Positions 16,550 to 25,049 of a stretch of 64,000 bases of DNA are shown one piece after another. This DNA comes from Allorhizobium borbori. Its GTDB lineage: Bacteria; Pseudomonadota; Alphaproteobacteria; Rhizobiales; Rhizobiaceae. Position numbers and translations under genes: made by a program. Position 1 is the stretch's first letter; each line of letters starts with the position of its first letter. The stretch covers positions 181,850 to 245,849 of the forward strand of contig NZ_JACIDU010000006.1 in assembly GCF_014196535.1 (NCBI RefSeq). Reading direction: 5' to 3'. The notes beneath the pieces are model-generated. The model did no database searches, was not told the origin of the DNA, and saw nothing but the letters and a program-made list of their open reading frames with translations.

Positions 16550-17488
16550 TCAACCCGCCGGGCTGCTGTTTTCCGGCCGTGCCGCCAGTGCATTGTCGTA
16601 AAGGGCGCAGAAGCGTGAGGCGACATCGAGGGCAATCGATGCGACGAGGGGCGACAGGCGAGATGACGGATTTTCCAGATAGATGGCGAAATAGTCGGTC
16701 GACGGAAAGGCCGGCTTCACATTGAGCACACGTAGCGTGCCGGCCCGCAGTTCGTTCTGGATAACGATCGGGGGCAGGACCGAGATACCGACGCCGGCGG
16801 CGATCATGCTGACCGTTGTCGCCAGCGAGTTGGAGTAATGCACCACGGTTTCATCGAAGCTGTTGGGGGGCAGATAGTCGATCATGCGGCGATGGTTATG
16901 CGCGCCCGCTTCATAGGAAATGATCGGGAACTGCAGGATATCCTGCCTCGTCATGACCTCATCGCCGGGATCGATCTCGCCATTGGCGATCCAGAACATG
17001 CCGAAGGTGCAAAGCATCATCACGCGCAGGTTTTCGCGCGGCTGGCCAGGAAAGCCGAGTACGACATCCAGTTCGCGGCTTTCCAGCTTGTCCAGCAGCA
17101 CGGTCGACGAATCCGTGGTGATGGCAACCCGCACTCTGGGAAACTTCCGCTTCAGAACCTCCATGATGCCCGGCAGAAGCGTCAGCGCCATGCTGGGCAG
17201 AAGGCCGATCTTCACCGCGCCTTCAATGGCGGTGGTGGGGCTGACCGACGTGACAAGCCGGCCATAGCGCGCCACGATATCGCGGGCACCTTCCACGAAG
17301 GCGACGCCTTCCTGTGTCAAGCGCACTTCACGCGTGTCTCGTTCGAAAAGCTTGACGCCGAGTTCCTGTTCCATGGCGGCGATGCGATTTGAAATTGCCG
17401 CGGGCGTCATGTTCATGCGTTCCGCCGTGACCCGGAAGTTCTTCAGCTCTGAAAGCCAGATCATCGTCTCGAGAAAGCGGATATTCAT
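16550..17488 (-). CDS. LysR-family transcriptional regulator
   Basis: This 312-residue LysR protein has an N-terminal helix-turn-helix (LKNFRVTAERMNMTPAAISNRIAAMEQELG) and a substrate-sensing domain from about residue 90. It is the last gene of a minus-strand block, 126 bases after the RraA-like gene, from which a hairpin separates it. It could regulate that catabolic operon, but it has no divergent target of its own in the window, so its role is uncertain. Confidence 0.9.
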   Translation of the reverse strand: MNIRFLETMIWLSELKNFRVTAERMNMTPAAISNRIAAMEQELGVKLFERDTREVRLTQEGVAFVEGARDIVARYGRLVTSVSPTTAIEGAVKIGLLPSMALTLLPGIMEVLKRKFPRVRVAITTDSSTVLLDKLESRELDVVLGFPGQPRENLRVMMLCTFGMFWIANGEIDPGDEVMTRQDILQFPIISYEAGAHNHRRMIDYLPPNSFDETVVHYSNSLATTVSMIAAGVGISVLPPIVIQNELRAGTLRVLNVKPAFPSTDYFAIYLENPSSRLSPLVASIALDVASRFCALYDNALAARPENSSPAG

Positions 17489-17580
17489 GGTCTGGCTGCT
17501 CCTGCGAAGGGTGGGCCACGTCTCTTTTCAGGCTTGCCCCCTGTCGATGTTACGAGCAACTTGACGGTTGCCGCAAGCTC

Positions 17581-17607
17581 GGGCCGGAGCGCCTTGCGTT
17601 CCGGCCC
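17581..17607 (-). terminator. hairpin after the RraA-like operon
   Basis: The arms GGGCCGGAGCG and CGTTCCGGCCC pair over 11 bp with one G-T wobble around a five-base loop. It starts a few bases after the RraA-like stop. No T-run follows on the minus strand, so it may be a processing hairpin or a Rho-assisted end. Confidence 0.5.
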
Positions 17608-17614
17608 GGTCGCG

Positions 17615-18286
17615 TCAGGCCGGCCCCAGCTTTGCCAGCACCTTGGCGCTGGCACCGGAAAGGTCGCCGAGCTTTTCGACGCGGTCGCGCACGCTCGCTT
17701 CCCGTTGCTTGCCACGCTCCTGCATGCCCAGCGCCTTTTCGGCCACCGCGCGAACCTCGTTGCGGGGAACGACGAGAACTCCGCTTTCGTCGGCCAGGAT
17801 GGCGTCGCCCGGCATGACCACCGCCCCGCCGCAACTGACGGGAATGTTCATGCCACCACCGAGATCGTAGATACGCGTGGTAATGGGCGAAAGGCCGCGC
17901 GACCACATCGGAAAGTCCGAATCGATGATCTCGGTAAGATCGGTGCACGGGCCGTCGACAATGCCGGCCGTCGCCCCCGACGCCTTCACGGCGACCGTGA
18001 CGCCACCACCCCAGCAGGCATATTTGTCATCGCCGAGGCGATCGATGACGAGAATGTCGCCGGGACGCAAGAGGCCCGCTGCATGGTGCAGCAGCGTGGA
18101 ATCCGGCCCCGCAATCGCGAGCGTGACCGCCGTGCCGACGACGCGGCGGCCGGGCAGGAGCGGCTGAATGGCGCGGTTCATGAAGCCCATCAGCCGCCAG
18201 TGGCCGACGGTTGCCGTCTCCACGCCGGAAAGGAGGTCGAGGTCTTCCGCCGGAACCTGTTCCGGCATCGCGTTGATCGTATACAT
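17615..18286 (-). CDS. RraA-like / HMG aldolase-family protein
   Basis: This 223-residue protein has the RraA-like/4-hydroxy-4-methyl-2-oxoglutarate aldolase fold, with GRRVVGTAVTL, the LRPGDILVIDRLGD metal/nucleotide region and GGAVVMPGDAILADESGVLVVP near the end. In aldolases of the family the active site has an Arg-Asp pair in DGxxRD. Here the segment is DGPCTD (111-116), with Thr at the Arg position and Asp kept. So it may be a divergent aldolase or decarboxylase, or a non-catalytic RraA-like protein. GAGGAGA precedes the ATG at 18286. It ends a minus-strand operon with a nitrilase-family protein, an HpaI-type aldolase and an ABC transporter. Confidence 0.78.
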   Translation of the reverse strand: MYTINAMPEQVPAEDLDLLSGVETATVGHWRLMGFMNRAIQPLLPGRRVVGTAVTLAIAGPDSTLLHHAAGLLRPGDILVIDRLGDDKYACWGGGVTVAVKASGATAGIVDGPCTDLTEIIDSDFPMWSRGLSPITTRIYDLGGGMNIPVSCGGAVVMPGDAILADESGVLVVPRNEVRAVAEKALGMQERGKQREASVRDRVEKLGDLSGASAKVLAKLGPA

Positions 18287-18297
18287 CAGCGTTCTCC

Positions 18298-19119
18298 TCA
18301 GCCGCAGGCGATACGGCGATGCTGTGTCATGGGGATGAGGGTGCGCACGCGGGCGATCTGCCTGGTGTCGATCGTGGCGGTGACATAACCGACGCCGTCC
18401 GAGGCGCGCGCAATGGTGTGGCCCCAGGGGTCGCAAACCAGCGAATGGCCGTAGCAGGCACGCTTTTCACCGTTCACCGTCACGGCTCCGGTCTGGCCGC
18501 AGGCAACGAAATAGGTCTGGGTTTCGATAGCGCGGGCGCGAGCCAGCACTTCCCAATGGTCCTTGCCGGTCTGGAGCGTGAAGGCCGCCGGCAGCACGAT
18601 GACATCGCAACCGGCCTTTTCGAGCTGAAGGAACAGTTCGAAGAAACGGATGTCATAGCAGATGGCGCAGCCGACCTTCAGGCCGTCGAGTTCGTAGGTG
18701 ACGATATCCTCACCCGGCTTGACGGTGGCGGATTCCTTGTAGGCCGTGCCGTCCGGCGCGACGATGTCGAACATGTGGATCTTGCGGTAGGCCGCGACTT
18801 CCACGCCCTCGCGGTTGAAGACGAAGGAGGTGTTGTAGATGCGATTTTCGCCTTCGACCTTTTCCATGATCGTGCCGGCATGGACGAAGACCTTGTGTTC
18901 GCGGGCGAAATCCTGCGCCAGCCGATAGGCTGCGCCGCCGGCGGGTTCCGCCATGGCAAGCTTCTCCTCGGTCGAGGTGCCGTAGACCTCGAAATATTCC
19001 GGAAGAACGATCAGGTCCGGCTGGTCCGCCTTGTAGGCGTCTTCCATCAGGGCGCGGACCTCGGCGAGGTTCTTGTCGCGGTCCTGCTGCGGATTGGTCT
19101 GAATCAGACTGATTTTCAT
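18298..19119 (-). CDS. carbon-nitrogen hydrolase (nitrilase superfamily)
   Basis: This 273-residue amidase-type member of the nitrilase superfamily hydrolyses a C-N bond of an amide or carbamoyl compound. The Glu-Lys-Cys catalytic triad can be placed at E41 (LIVLPEYFEV), K113 (AAYRKIHMFD) and C154 (VGCAICYDIRFF). The motif arrangement resembles Nit2/omega-amidase-like proteins. AAGGAG precedes the ATG at 19119. It sits between the aldolase and RraA-like genes, so a pathway releasing ammonia from an amide followed by aldol cleavage is plausible. The substrate is not identifiable. Confidence 0.87.
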   Translation of the reverse strand: MKISLIQTNPQQDRDKNLAEVRALMEDAYKADQPDLIVLPEYFEVYGTSTEEKLAMAEPAGGAAYRLAQDFAREHKVFVHAGTIMEKVEGENRIYNTSFVFNREGVEVAAYRKIHMFDIVAPDGTAYKESATVKPGEDIVTYELDGLKVGCAICYDIRFFELFLQLEKAGCDVIVLPAAFTLQTGKDHWEVLARARAIETQTYFVACGQTGAVTVNGEKRACYGHSLVCDPWGHTIARASDGVGYVTATIDTRQIARVRTLIPMTQHRRIACG

Positions 19120-19136
19120 CGTTTTCTCCTTGGTCG

Positions 19137-19871
19137 TCAGGCGACGATGTTTTCCTGCTTGAGTGCGTTGATGGTGGACATGATGCCGGCGCGCAGCGTC
19201 ATGGTCTGGGTGGCGACGACGAGAAGGGCGGCGCCTTCGTCCAGCGCGAAGGTGCGCTCGGCAGGCGTCCAGGCGGGCATGACCCATTCCTTGCCAGCAT
19301 CGCGCGCTGCCTTGGCAATGCGTCTGAGGTCGGCACGGTCCTCGTCAGTGAAGGCATAGGCGCCGCGACCACGGGCAAGGGCGAGATCGGAGGGGCCGGG
19401 AAACAGGCCGTCGACGGTATCGAGCGCGATGATCTTCTCGACATCGGCGAGGCTCTCCGCCGTTTCGATCATTGCGTAGCACTTGGTGCGGGCATTCTCT
19501 GCCGCGAAGGTTTCGCTGGAAGGGCGCGCATAGCCGAACACGCGGCCGCCGGCATAGGAACGCACACCGGTGAGCGGGTACTTTGCCGCTTTCGTCACCG
19601 CACGGGCGTGTTCGACGCCGAGAACATGCGGCACGACGACACCATCGGAACCGAAATCAAGCGCCTGCTGGATCGACTCCGCGTTGGGGGCGATGATCTT
19701 GGTGATGACAGGCATGCCCAGCGCCTTGGTGAAGGCCAGAAACTGGTCGAGCGTGGAGAGATCGAAGGTGCCGTGTTCCAGCTCCAGAACCAGCGATTTT
19801 ACGCCGCACGATCTGGCAATCTCCAGATAGCCGTAATGCGGCTGCGACATCCACAATGCGATGTTATCCAT
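19137..19871 (-). CDS. HpcH/HpaI-family class II aldolase
   Basis: This 244-residue TIM-barrel aldolase of the HpcH/HpaI family cleaves 4-hydroxy-2-oxo acids to pyruvate and an aldehyde. Seen are LELEHGTFD with the catalytic His at 33, and metal ligands E136 (AMIETAES) and D162 (FPGPSDLAL). The family's substrate-binding RPP segment is replaced by TKIIAPN, with Lys58 near the usual Arg, suggesting an unusual substrate. It lies between the transporter genes and the nitrilase gene of the same operon. Confidence 0.85.
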   Translation of the reverse strand: MDNIALWMSQPHYGYLEIARSCGVKSLVLELEHGTFDLSTLDQFLAFTKALGMPVITKIIAPNAESIQQALDFGSDGVVVPHVLGVEHARAVTKAAKYPLTGVRSYAGGRVFGYARPSSETFAAENARTKCYAMIETAESLADVEKIIALDTVDGLFPGPSDLALARGRGAYAFTDEDRADLRRIAKAARDAGKEWVMPAWTPAERTFALDEGAALLVVATQTMTLRAGIMSTINALKQENIVA

Positions 19872-19898
19872 TTCAGTCGTTACTCCGTTAAGGCGGGC

Positions 19899-20690
19899 TC
19901 ACTTGCCGATCGTTTTTGAAAGGCCAAGCGTGCGTTCGATGATGAAGATGATGAGAAGGGTCGCAGCGATGAGGCAGACGGAGATCGAGGCCGTCATCGG
20001 GTCGGTTCGGCTTTCGACATAGTCGAAGATCTCCACCGGCAGGGTCGTCATGCGTGGACCGGTGATGAAGAGGGAAATGACCACCTCATCGAACGAGATG
20101 AGGAAGGAAAGGGCGGCGCTTGCAACGAAACCCGGCATCAGGAGCGGCAGGGTGATGCGGCGGAAAACGGTGAAGGGCGAGGCGCCCAGCATGGTTGCCG
20201 CTTCCTCGACCGAGGGCGGCAGCGTCGAAAAGGCCGTTGTCATGATGCGGATGACGTAGGGCGTCGTGACGATGAGATGCGCTGCAACCAGTCCGGTGAA
20301 CGTGCCGAGCAGCCTTGCCTGCACGAAGACGAGCAGAATGGCGAGGCCGAGCACGATGGAAGGTAAAAGCAGCGGCGCGGTAAAGAGGCTCATCGCTGCG
20401 TCGCGGCCCGGAAAGCTGTAGCGACGGATGGCGTAGGCTGCCGGCAGGCCCGCTGCCAGACCGAGAACCGTGACGGTTGAGGCAATGCCGAGGCTGATCT
20501 GAAAAGCCTCCATCAGTTTCTGGTGGCCGAACATCGCTGTGTACCAGCGCACGCCCCAGCTTTGCGGCGGAAACGTCAGGTAGCTGTCGTTCGAAAAGGA
20601 CAGCGGCAGGACGATCAGCATCGGGCCCAGCAGGAAGAGATAGATGCACAGGACGAGAATGCGGAACGGAATGGTGATCTTGCCGATCAT
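19899..20690 (-). CDS. spermidine/putrescine-type ABC permease (PotC-like)
   Basis: This 263-residue permease has about six hydrophobic segments and the EAA loop SVEEAATMLGASPFTVFRRITLP in the position typical of PotC-type proteins. It is one of two membrane subunits of the importer. The ATG at 20690 is chosen because the first transmembrane helix follows directly; a longer frame overlaps the neighbouring permease. It is 13 bases downstream of the PotB-like gene. Confidence 0.92.
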   Translation of the reverse strand: MIGKITIPFRILVLCIYLFLLGPMLIVLPLSFSNDSYLTFPPQSWGVRWYTAMFGHQKLMEAFQISLGIASTVTVLGLAAGLPAAYAIRRYSFPGRDAAMSLFTAPLLLPSIVLGLAILLVFVQARLLGTFTGLVAAHLIVTTPYVIRIMTTAFSTLPPSVEEAATMLGASPFTVFRRITLPLLMPGFVASAALSFLISFDEVVISLFITGPRMTTLPVEIFDYVESRTDPMTASISVCLIAATLLIIFIIERTLGLSKTIGK

Positions 20691-20703
20691 GGGACGCTCC
20701 CTT

Positions 20704-21585
20704 TCACTCGAAACGACGGACGACGCGCGAATAGAATGCGAGCGCCAGACCGAAGATGACGAGAACGATGACGGACGTTGCGGCGGCCTTGGGCCATTCA
20801 AGCTGGATGACGGCCTGGTCGTAGATTTCGGTCGCCAGCAGGAAGACGCGGCCGCCACCGAGCAGTTTCGGGGTGATGAAGGACGAGATCGACAGCACGA
20901 AGCACAGCAGGCAGCCCAGTGCGACACCGGGAAGTGTCAGCGGAAAGACGACGCGGCGAAAGCGGGTCCAGGCATTGGCGCCAAGCGAGGCGGCAGCTTC
21001 CTCCAGATTGACGTCGAGACGGCCGAAGCCGGCGATCAGCGACAGCGCCATGTAGGGGATGAGCACTTCCACAAGCCCGATCGTCACGCCCATCCAGTTG
21101 TTGACGAGGCGCAGCGGCGAGGAAATCAGCCCGCTCGACATCAGCAGGCCGTTGACGAAGCCCTGCTCGCCGAGGATCACCATCCAGCCATAGGTTCTGA
21201 CGACGCTGGATACGAGCAGCGGCGAAACGGTGACGACGAAAAGAACATTGCGCCAGCGTGGCGAGACCCGATGCAGGAAGAGCGCGATGGGGTAGGCGCA
21301 GCACAGGGTGATGAAGGTGACTGACAACGACAGGAACAGCGAGTTGCCGATGAGATCCAGGCTGAAACGATCGGTCAGGAAGCCGATATAGCTTTCCGTG
21401 GAGTAGTTGCCGGTCAAAACGCCGCCGCTGCGGCTTTCCATGAAGGAAATCTGGCCGAGGCGCAGGACCGGAAGCACGAAGGCGACGAGGTTGATGATCG
21501 CCATCGGCACGAGCAGCACGAGGGCGATAAGCGGGAAGCGCCGCTGGCCGGCGCGCTGCGAAAGGGCGTCGACGGTCTGGTTCAT
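20704..21585 (-). CDS. spermidine/putrescine-type ABC permease (PotB-like)
   Basis: This 293-residue inner-membrane permease has about six hydrophobic helices and the EAA loop LEEAAASLGANAWTRFRRVVFPLTLPG. It pairs with the PotC-like subunit. The ATG at 21585 overlaps the ATPase stop by four bases. The imported substrate is unknown; this transporter family carries polyamines but also other small organic compounds, and the linked enzymes argue for a carboxylic or amide substrate. Confidence 0.92.
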   Translation of the reverse strand: MNQTVDALSQRAGQRRFPLIALVLLVPMAIINLVAFVLPVLRLGQISFMESRSGGVLTGNYSTESYIGFLTDRFSLDLIGNSLFLSLSVTFITLCCAYPIALFLHRVSPRWRNVLFVVTVSPLLVSSVVRTYGWMVILGEQGFVNGLLMSSGLISSPLRLVNNWMGVTIGLVEVLIPYMALSLIAGFGRLDVNLEEAAASLGANAWTRFRRVVFPLTLPGVALGCLLCFVLSISSFITPKLLGGGRVFLLATEIYDQAVIQLEWPKAAATSVIVLVIFGLALAFYSRVVRRFE

Positions 21586-22718
21586 TGGCCGCCTCCGGCG
21601 AAGACCAGCATGTCCTGCGGCTTCCACTCGCACAGCACTTTTTCCCCGGCCGCAAAGGCATGGCCGCCACTGGCGGTGTGGACTTCCGCCTTCAGCACAT
21701 GCGTGCCAGTGTCGATATCGTACTGCACGACGTCGCCGATATAGGTCACGCGCAGCACGCGGCCGTGCACGCTGTTGGTCATGACGCTGACGAGGGTGCG
21801 GTCTCGGTTTGGCGTCACGTGCACCCGGTGCGGGCGGATGACGATGGTTGCCTTGCCGTTGCGCGCGCCGTGGGTATCGCATTTGTAGACGCCATCGCCG
21901 AAGCGGACGGTATCGACATCCTCGATTTTGCCTTCCAGCGCATTGGCGCGGCCGACGAAATCGGCCACGAACAGGTTCGCAGGCCTCTCGTAAATGTCTT
22001 CCGGTGAGCCGAGCTGGGCAAGCTTGCCGCCGGACATGACGCCGACACAGTCGCACATCGTCAGCGCCTCGACCTGGTCGTGGGTGACGAAAACCGTAGT
22101 GATCGACAGACGCTGCTGGATCTCGCGTATTTCGACGCGCATCTCGTCGCGCAGCTTGGCATCGAGGTTGGAGAGCGGTTCATCCAGCAGGAGAATGCGT
22201 GGGCGAATGACCAGCGCGCGGGCGAGTGATACGCGCTGCTGCTGGCCGCCTGACATTTCCTTCGGTTTGCGGGTGCCATAACCGGGAAGGCGCACCATTT
22301 CGAGGGCTTCTTCCACCCGTGTGGCGATTTCGGATTTCGCAACGCCGCGCATTTCCAGGCCGAATGCGACGTTTTCAGCGACGGTCATGTGCGGAAAGAG
22401 GGCGTAATTCTGGAAAACGAGGCCGATGTCGCGCTTGTGCGGCGGCTTCTGGGCGATGTCGTCACCGCCGACCTTGATCTGGCCGCCGCTGACGGACAGC
22501 AGACCGGCGATCATGCGCAGCGTCGTCGTCTTGCCGCAGCCGGATGGGCCGAGAAGGCCAAGAAGCTTGCCGCGCGGCAGATCGAGATGAAGATTATCGA
22601 CCGCGGTGTAGGTGCCATATTGTTTCGTGATGCCTTCCAGCTTGAGAAAGGCCGGTTCGCTGTCGCCGGGGCGCGCATCACCGTTCGCGGACGCGCCGCG
22701 TCGTTCCACCATCTGCAT
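21582..22718 (-). CDS. spermidine/putrescine-type ABC ATPase (PotA-like)
   Basis: This 378-residue ABC ATPase has Walker A GPSGCGKTTTLR, signature MSGGQQQRVSLARAL and Walker B ILLLDEPLSNLDAKLRDEMR. A C-terminal TOBE domain (about 290-375) is typical of PotA/FbpC-type subunits. It follows the binding-protein gene after an 85-base gap that contains a stem-loop with a T-run, which could reduce read-through from the more abundant binding protein. Confidence 0.93.
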   Translation of the reverse strand: MQMVERRGASANGDARPGDSEPAFLKLEGITKQYGTYTAVDNLHLDLPRGKLLGLLGPSGCGKTTTLRMIAGLLSVSGGQIKVGGDDIAQKPPHKRDIGLVFQNYALFPHMTVAENVAFGLEMRGVAKSEIATRVEEALEMVRLPGYGTRKPKEMSGGQQQRVSLARALVIRPRILLLDEPLSNLDAKLRDEMRVEIREIQQRLSITTVFVTHDQVEALTMCDCVGVMSGGKLAQLGSPEDIYERPANLFVADFVGRANALEGKIEDVDTVRFGDGVYKCDTHGARNGKATIVIRPHRVHVTPNRDRTLVSVMTNSVHGRVLRVTYIGDVVQYDIDTGTHVLKAEVHTASGGHAFAAGEKVLCEWKPQDMLVFAGGGQ

Positions 22719-22754
22719 GGGTCAATCCTGTCGTGGGAAACCGTGGGGAGAAAA

Positions 22755-22785
22755 GGGGAGCGGCCCTCTGTTGCTGGCCGCCCCC
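22755..22785 (-). terminator. intra-operon attenuator hairpin
   Basis: On the minus strand GGGGGCGGCC pairs with GGCCGCTCCCC (one bulge) around a 10-base loop and is followed directly by TTTT. It lies between the binding-protein gene and the ATPase gene, the usual place for partial termination that keeps binding protein in excess. Confidence 0.65.
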
Positions 22786-22803
22786 AGTCAAGCCGCGCGG
22801 GGA

Positions 22804-23868
22804 TCAGCGGCTGGCAGGAATGATCTGGCGTCGCCAGGGCTGAAGAATGCTCTCGCGCATATCGCCGATGCTCATCCAGTCGACGGCGATCAGCTTTTCG
22901 CGCTGGACCGGGTCCATCAGCGGAATGCGTGCCTTCGTCGCATCATCGACGGCGGTCTTGGTGTTGGTGGGCGCGTAGAACATCGCCTTGGCGAAGGCTG
23001 CCTGTGCCTCCGGGCTCAGCACGTAGTTGACGAAGGCAAGTGTAGCCTCCGGTTCAGGCGCCTTGGCAATGGCGCTGATGACGTTGATCTGGGAGGCGGT
23101 GCCTTCGACCGGGCCGAGCGACTGCAGGCGTCCTTCGGTCTGGTCGAGATAATATTGTGACCGGGCGTTGTAGCCGATCGACAGGTTGACGGTGCCGTTG
23201 GCCACAAGCGTGTATGCATCCGGCTTGGGCTCCCAAGTCTGCACGGAAGGCGCAAGCTTGACCAGTTTTTCCACGCCGGGTTCAATGGTTTTCTTGTAAT
23301 CATCCTCGCCTGCAAGGCGGTTGGCGATGACCGTCAGAAGAATGGCCTGAATGTCGCCGCCACCCTGGGCAGGGATGGTCACCTTGCCCTTCTGTGCCGG
23401 ATCCCAAAGTGCTTCCCAGCTTGTCGGAGGCTTCGGGAAAGCGTCGCGGTTATAGATCAGCGTCAAGGTGTCGTAGGTCAGCGGAATGGCCGCGCCAGCG
23501 AGTTCCTTGCCGATATCGGCGATATCCGCGTAAGGCGTGACCTTGGCAAGATCGAGGTCTGCCACCAGCCCTTCTTCCTTGGCGATCTTGGCCACCGAAA
23601 GATCGAAGATCACGGCATTGGCCTGCGGCGCATCCTTCTGGGCGCGCATGTTGCCAAGAGAGGTCGCCGCGTTCTGCACGCCGAAATAGTTCACCTTGAT
23701 GTCGGGATGTTGCGCCATGAATGGCTGGATCACGGCCTTGACGTAGTTTTCTTCGAAGGCGCCACGATAGCCCATCACGGTGATTTCGGCTGCGCCCGCA
23801 GGTGCCGTAGCCGTGATTGCAGACAGAAGTCCAACCGTCGCCAATGCTTTCAAATGACTGCTTTTCAT
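22804..23868 (-). CDS. spermidine/putrescine-type ABC solute-binding protein
   Basis: This 354-residue periplasmic binding protein (SBP_bac_6/8, PotD-like) starts with a Sec signal (MKSSHLKALATVGLLSAITA, cleavage near AGA-AE). It continues EITVMGYRGAFEENYVKAVI and IPLTYDTLTLIYNRDAF. The ATG at 23868 is chosen by the signal peptide and a GGGAAA ribosome site. It is the first gene of the operon that runs through the ATPase, two permeases, aldolase, nitrilase and RraA-like gene. Confidence 0.92.
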   Translation of the reverse strand: MKSSHLKALATVGLLSAITATAPAGAAEITVMGYRGAFEENYVKAVIQPFMAQHPDIKVNYFGVQNAATSLGNMRAQKDAPQANAVIFDLSVAKIAKEEGLVADLDLAKVTPYADIADIGKELAGAAIPLTYDTLTLIYNRDAFPKPPTSWEALWDPAQKGKVTIPAQGGGDIQAILLTVIANRLAGEDDYKKTIEPGVEKLVKLAPSVQTWEPKPDAYTLVANGTVNLSIGYNARSQYYLDQTEGRLQSLGPVEGTASQINVISAIAKAPEPEATLAFVNYVLSPEAQAAFAKAMFYAPTNTKTAVDDATKARIPLMDPVQREKLIAVDWMSIGDMRESILQPWRRQIIPASR

Positions 23869-24347
23869 CGCTGTTTCCCTTGCTTTGCCTGTGTGGCCGT
23901 TCTTGTTGCGGCAACGATAGGGGCGAGGAAACCGGAGGGTCCAACGGGGAATTCTTTGCGATTGTTTGAAAAAACTTTCCGATGGCGCTGCGGAAGGCGC
24001 AGGCCGCCGCGCTGACAAAGCTTTTCCAGGCCGCGCTGTAAACGAGGGGGACGGGATTAGGCGGAAATTTCATTATATAAAAAATCGGAATTCGTTGATT
24101 TGTATTGTGAGATTGAATTTGACGATCGGCCGCTTTCTCTGCCAATCATGATGCTGCGACGGTAAGTCGCCGGCACATCCTCACCATTGTTACCGGGAGC
24201 CACATTCGCTCGTTTGTGGAGCGATCGCGGCGGCCGGCTCCATCGCTCCGAAGCCGAGGCTTCGCGACTTCCGGTATCAGGGTGCCCGTGCGGCCCGCAG
24301 GGAGAGGGCCATAGGTCCACTCCACGCTTGAAGAAGGAAATCACGTT
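23869..24347. promoter_or_regulatory. 479-base divergent intergenic region with IclR-type element
   Basis: This gap separates the Pot-like operon (minus) from an SDR gene (plus). It contains a 42-base AT-rich element at 24071-24112 beginning CATTATATAAAAAATCGG and ending TTGTATTGTGAGA. The element recurs at 25821-25862 on the other side of the SDR/IclR pair. A GAAGAAGGAAA ribosome site lies before 24348. I see no coding sequence or RNA gene here. Confidence 0.6.
24071..24112. promoter_or_regulatory. putative IclR operator, copy A
   Basis: By hand alignment, 29 of 42 positions are identical, with no gaps, to 25821-25862. The ends form an imperfect dyad: CATTATATAA on the left, and TTGTATTGTG on the right, which reads CACAATACAA on the other strand. 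Binding by the nearby IclR protein is inferred from location. Confidence 0.6.
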
Positions 24348-25049
24348 ATGACCAATCAGAAAACCGTCCTTATTTCAGGCGGCAATCGCGGCATCGGTGC
24401 CGCAGCGGGTCGGGCTTTCATGGAAGCCGGCTGGAACGTATCGCTCGGTATGCGCAATCCGGTTCTGCCGGACTGGGCCAATCCGGAAACGGTTGACGTT
24501 CACGCCTATGACGCGCTGGATGCGGCCTCGCCGCAGGTCTGGGCCGCCGACGTTCTCACCCGGTTCGGGCGCATCGACGCCGTCGTTGCCAATGCGGGCA
24601 TCATGGTGCGCAAGACCGCCATCGACGCCACCGATGAGGAGTTCGAATCGTTGATGAACGTCAACGTGAACGGCCCGCGCCGGCTGGTGAAAGCCTGCTG
24701 GGAACCGCTCGTCGCCAGTGGTTCCGGCCGGGTGGTGATCGTCGCCTCGCTGTCGGGCAAGCGTGTCAAATCGGCTATCTCCGGGGCCTATTCCGTCTCG
24801 AAGTTTGCGGCGCTCGGTCTTTCGCACGCCATTCGTCAGGCTGGATTTGACAAGGGCGTGCGGGCAACTGCGGTCTGCCCCGGCTTCGTGGCGACGGATA
24901 TGGGGGTGCCGCTGGCAACGGCGACGCCGGTCGATGCGCTGACGCAGCCCGAGGACATTGCGAGCTCGATCGTCCATGTCGTGAGCCTGCCGAACCGCGC
25001 CAGCGTTTCCGAGTTCTGGGTCAACTGCCTGCTAGACGATTCCTACTGA
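24348..25049 (+). CDS. short-chain dehydrogenase/reductase
   Basis: This 233-residue SDR has the NAD(P)-binding motif SGGNRGIGAAAG at about 10-21, the structural NAG motif in VVANAGIM and the catalytic Ser/Tyr/Lys set (VASLSGK, AYSVSKFA). It reduces or oxidises a carbonyl/alcohol pair. It is divergent from the Pot-like operon and convergent with the IclR gene, overlapping it by seven bases. Shared regulation by the IclR operator at 24071 would place it in the same pathway; the substrate is unknown. Confidence 0.88.
   Translation: MTNQKTVLISGGNRGIGAAAGRAFMEAGWNVSLGMRNPVLPDWANPETVDVHAYDALDAASPQVWAADVLTRFGRIDAVVANAGIMVRKTAIDATDEEFESLMNVNVNGPRRLVKACWEPLVASGSGRVVIVASLSGKRVKSAISGAYSVSKFAALGLSHAIRQAGFDKGVRATAVCPGFVATDMGVPLATATPVDALTQPEDIASSIVHVVSLPNRASVSEFWVNCLLDDSY

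Noticed and set aside
17615..23868. A polyamine uptake and degradation operon
   Set aside because: The transporter is of Pot type, but none of the linked enzymes (RraA-like, nitrilase, HpaI aldolase) belongs to a known polyamine pathway.
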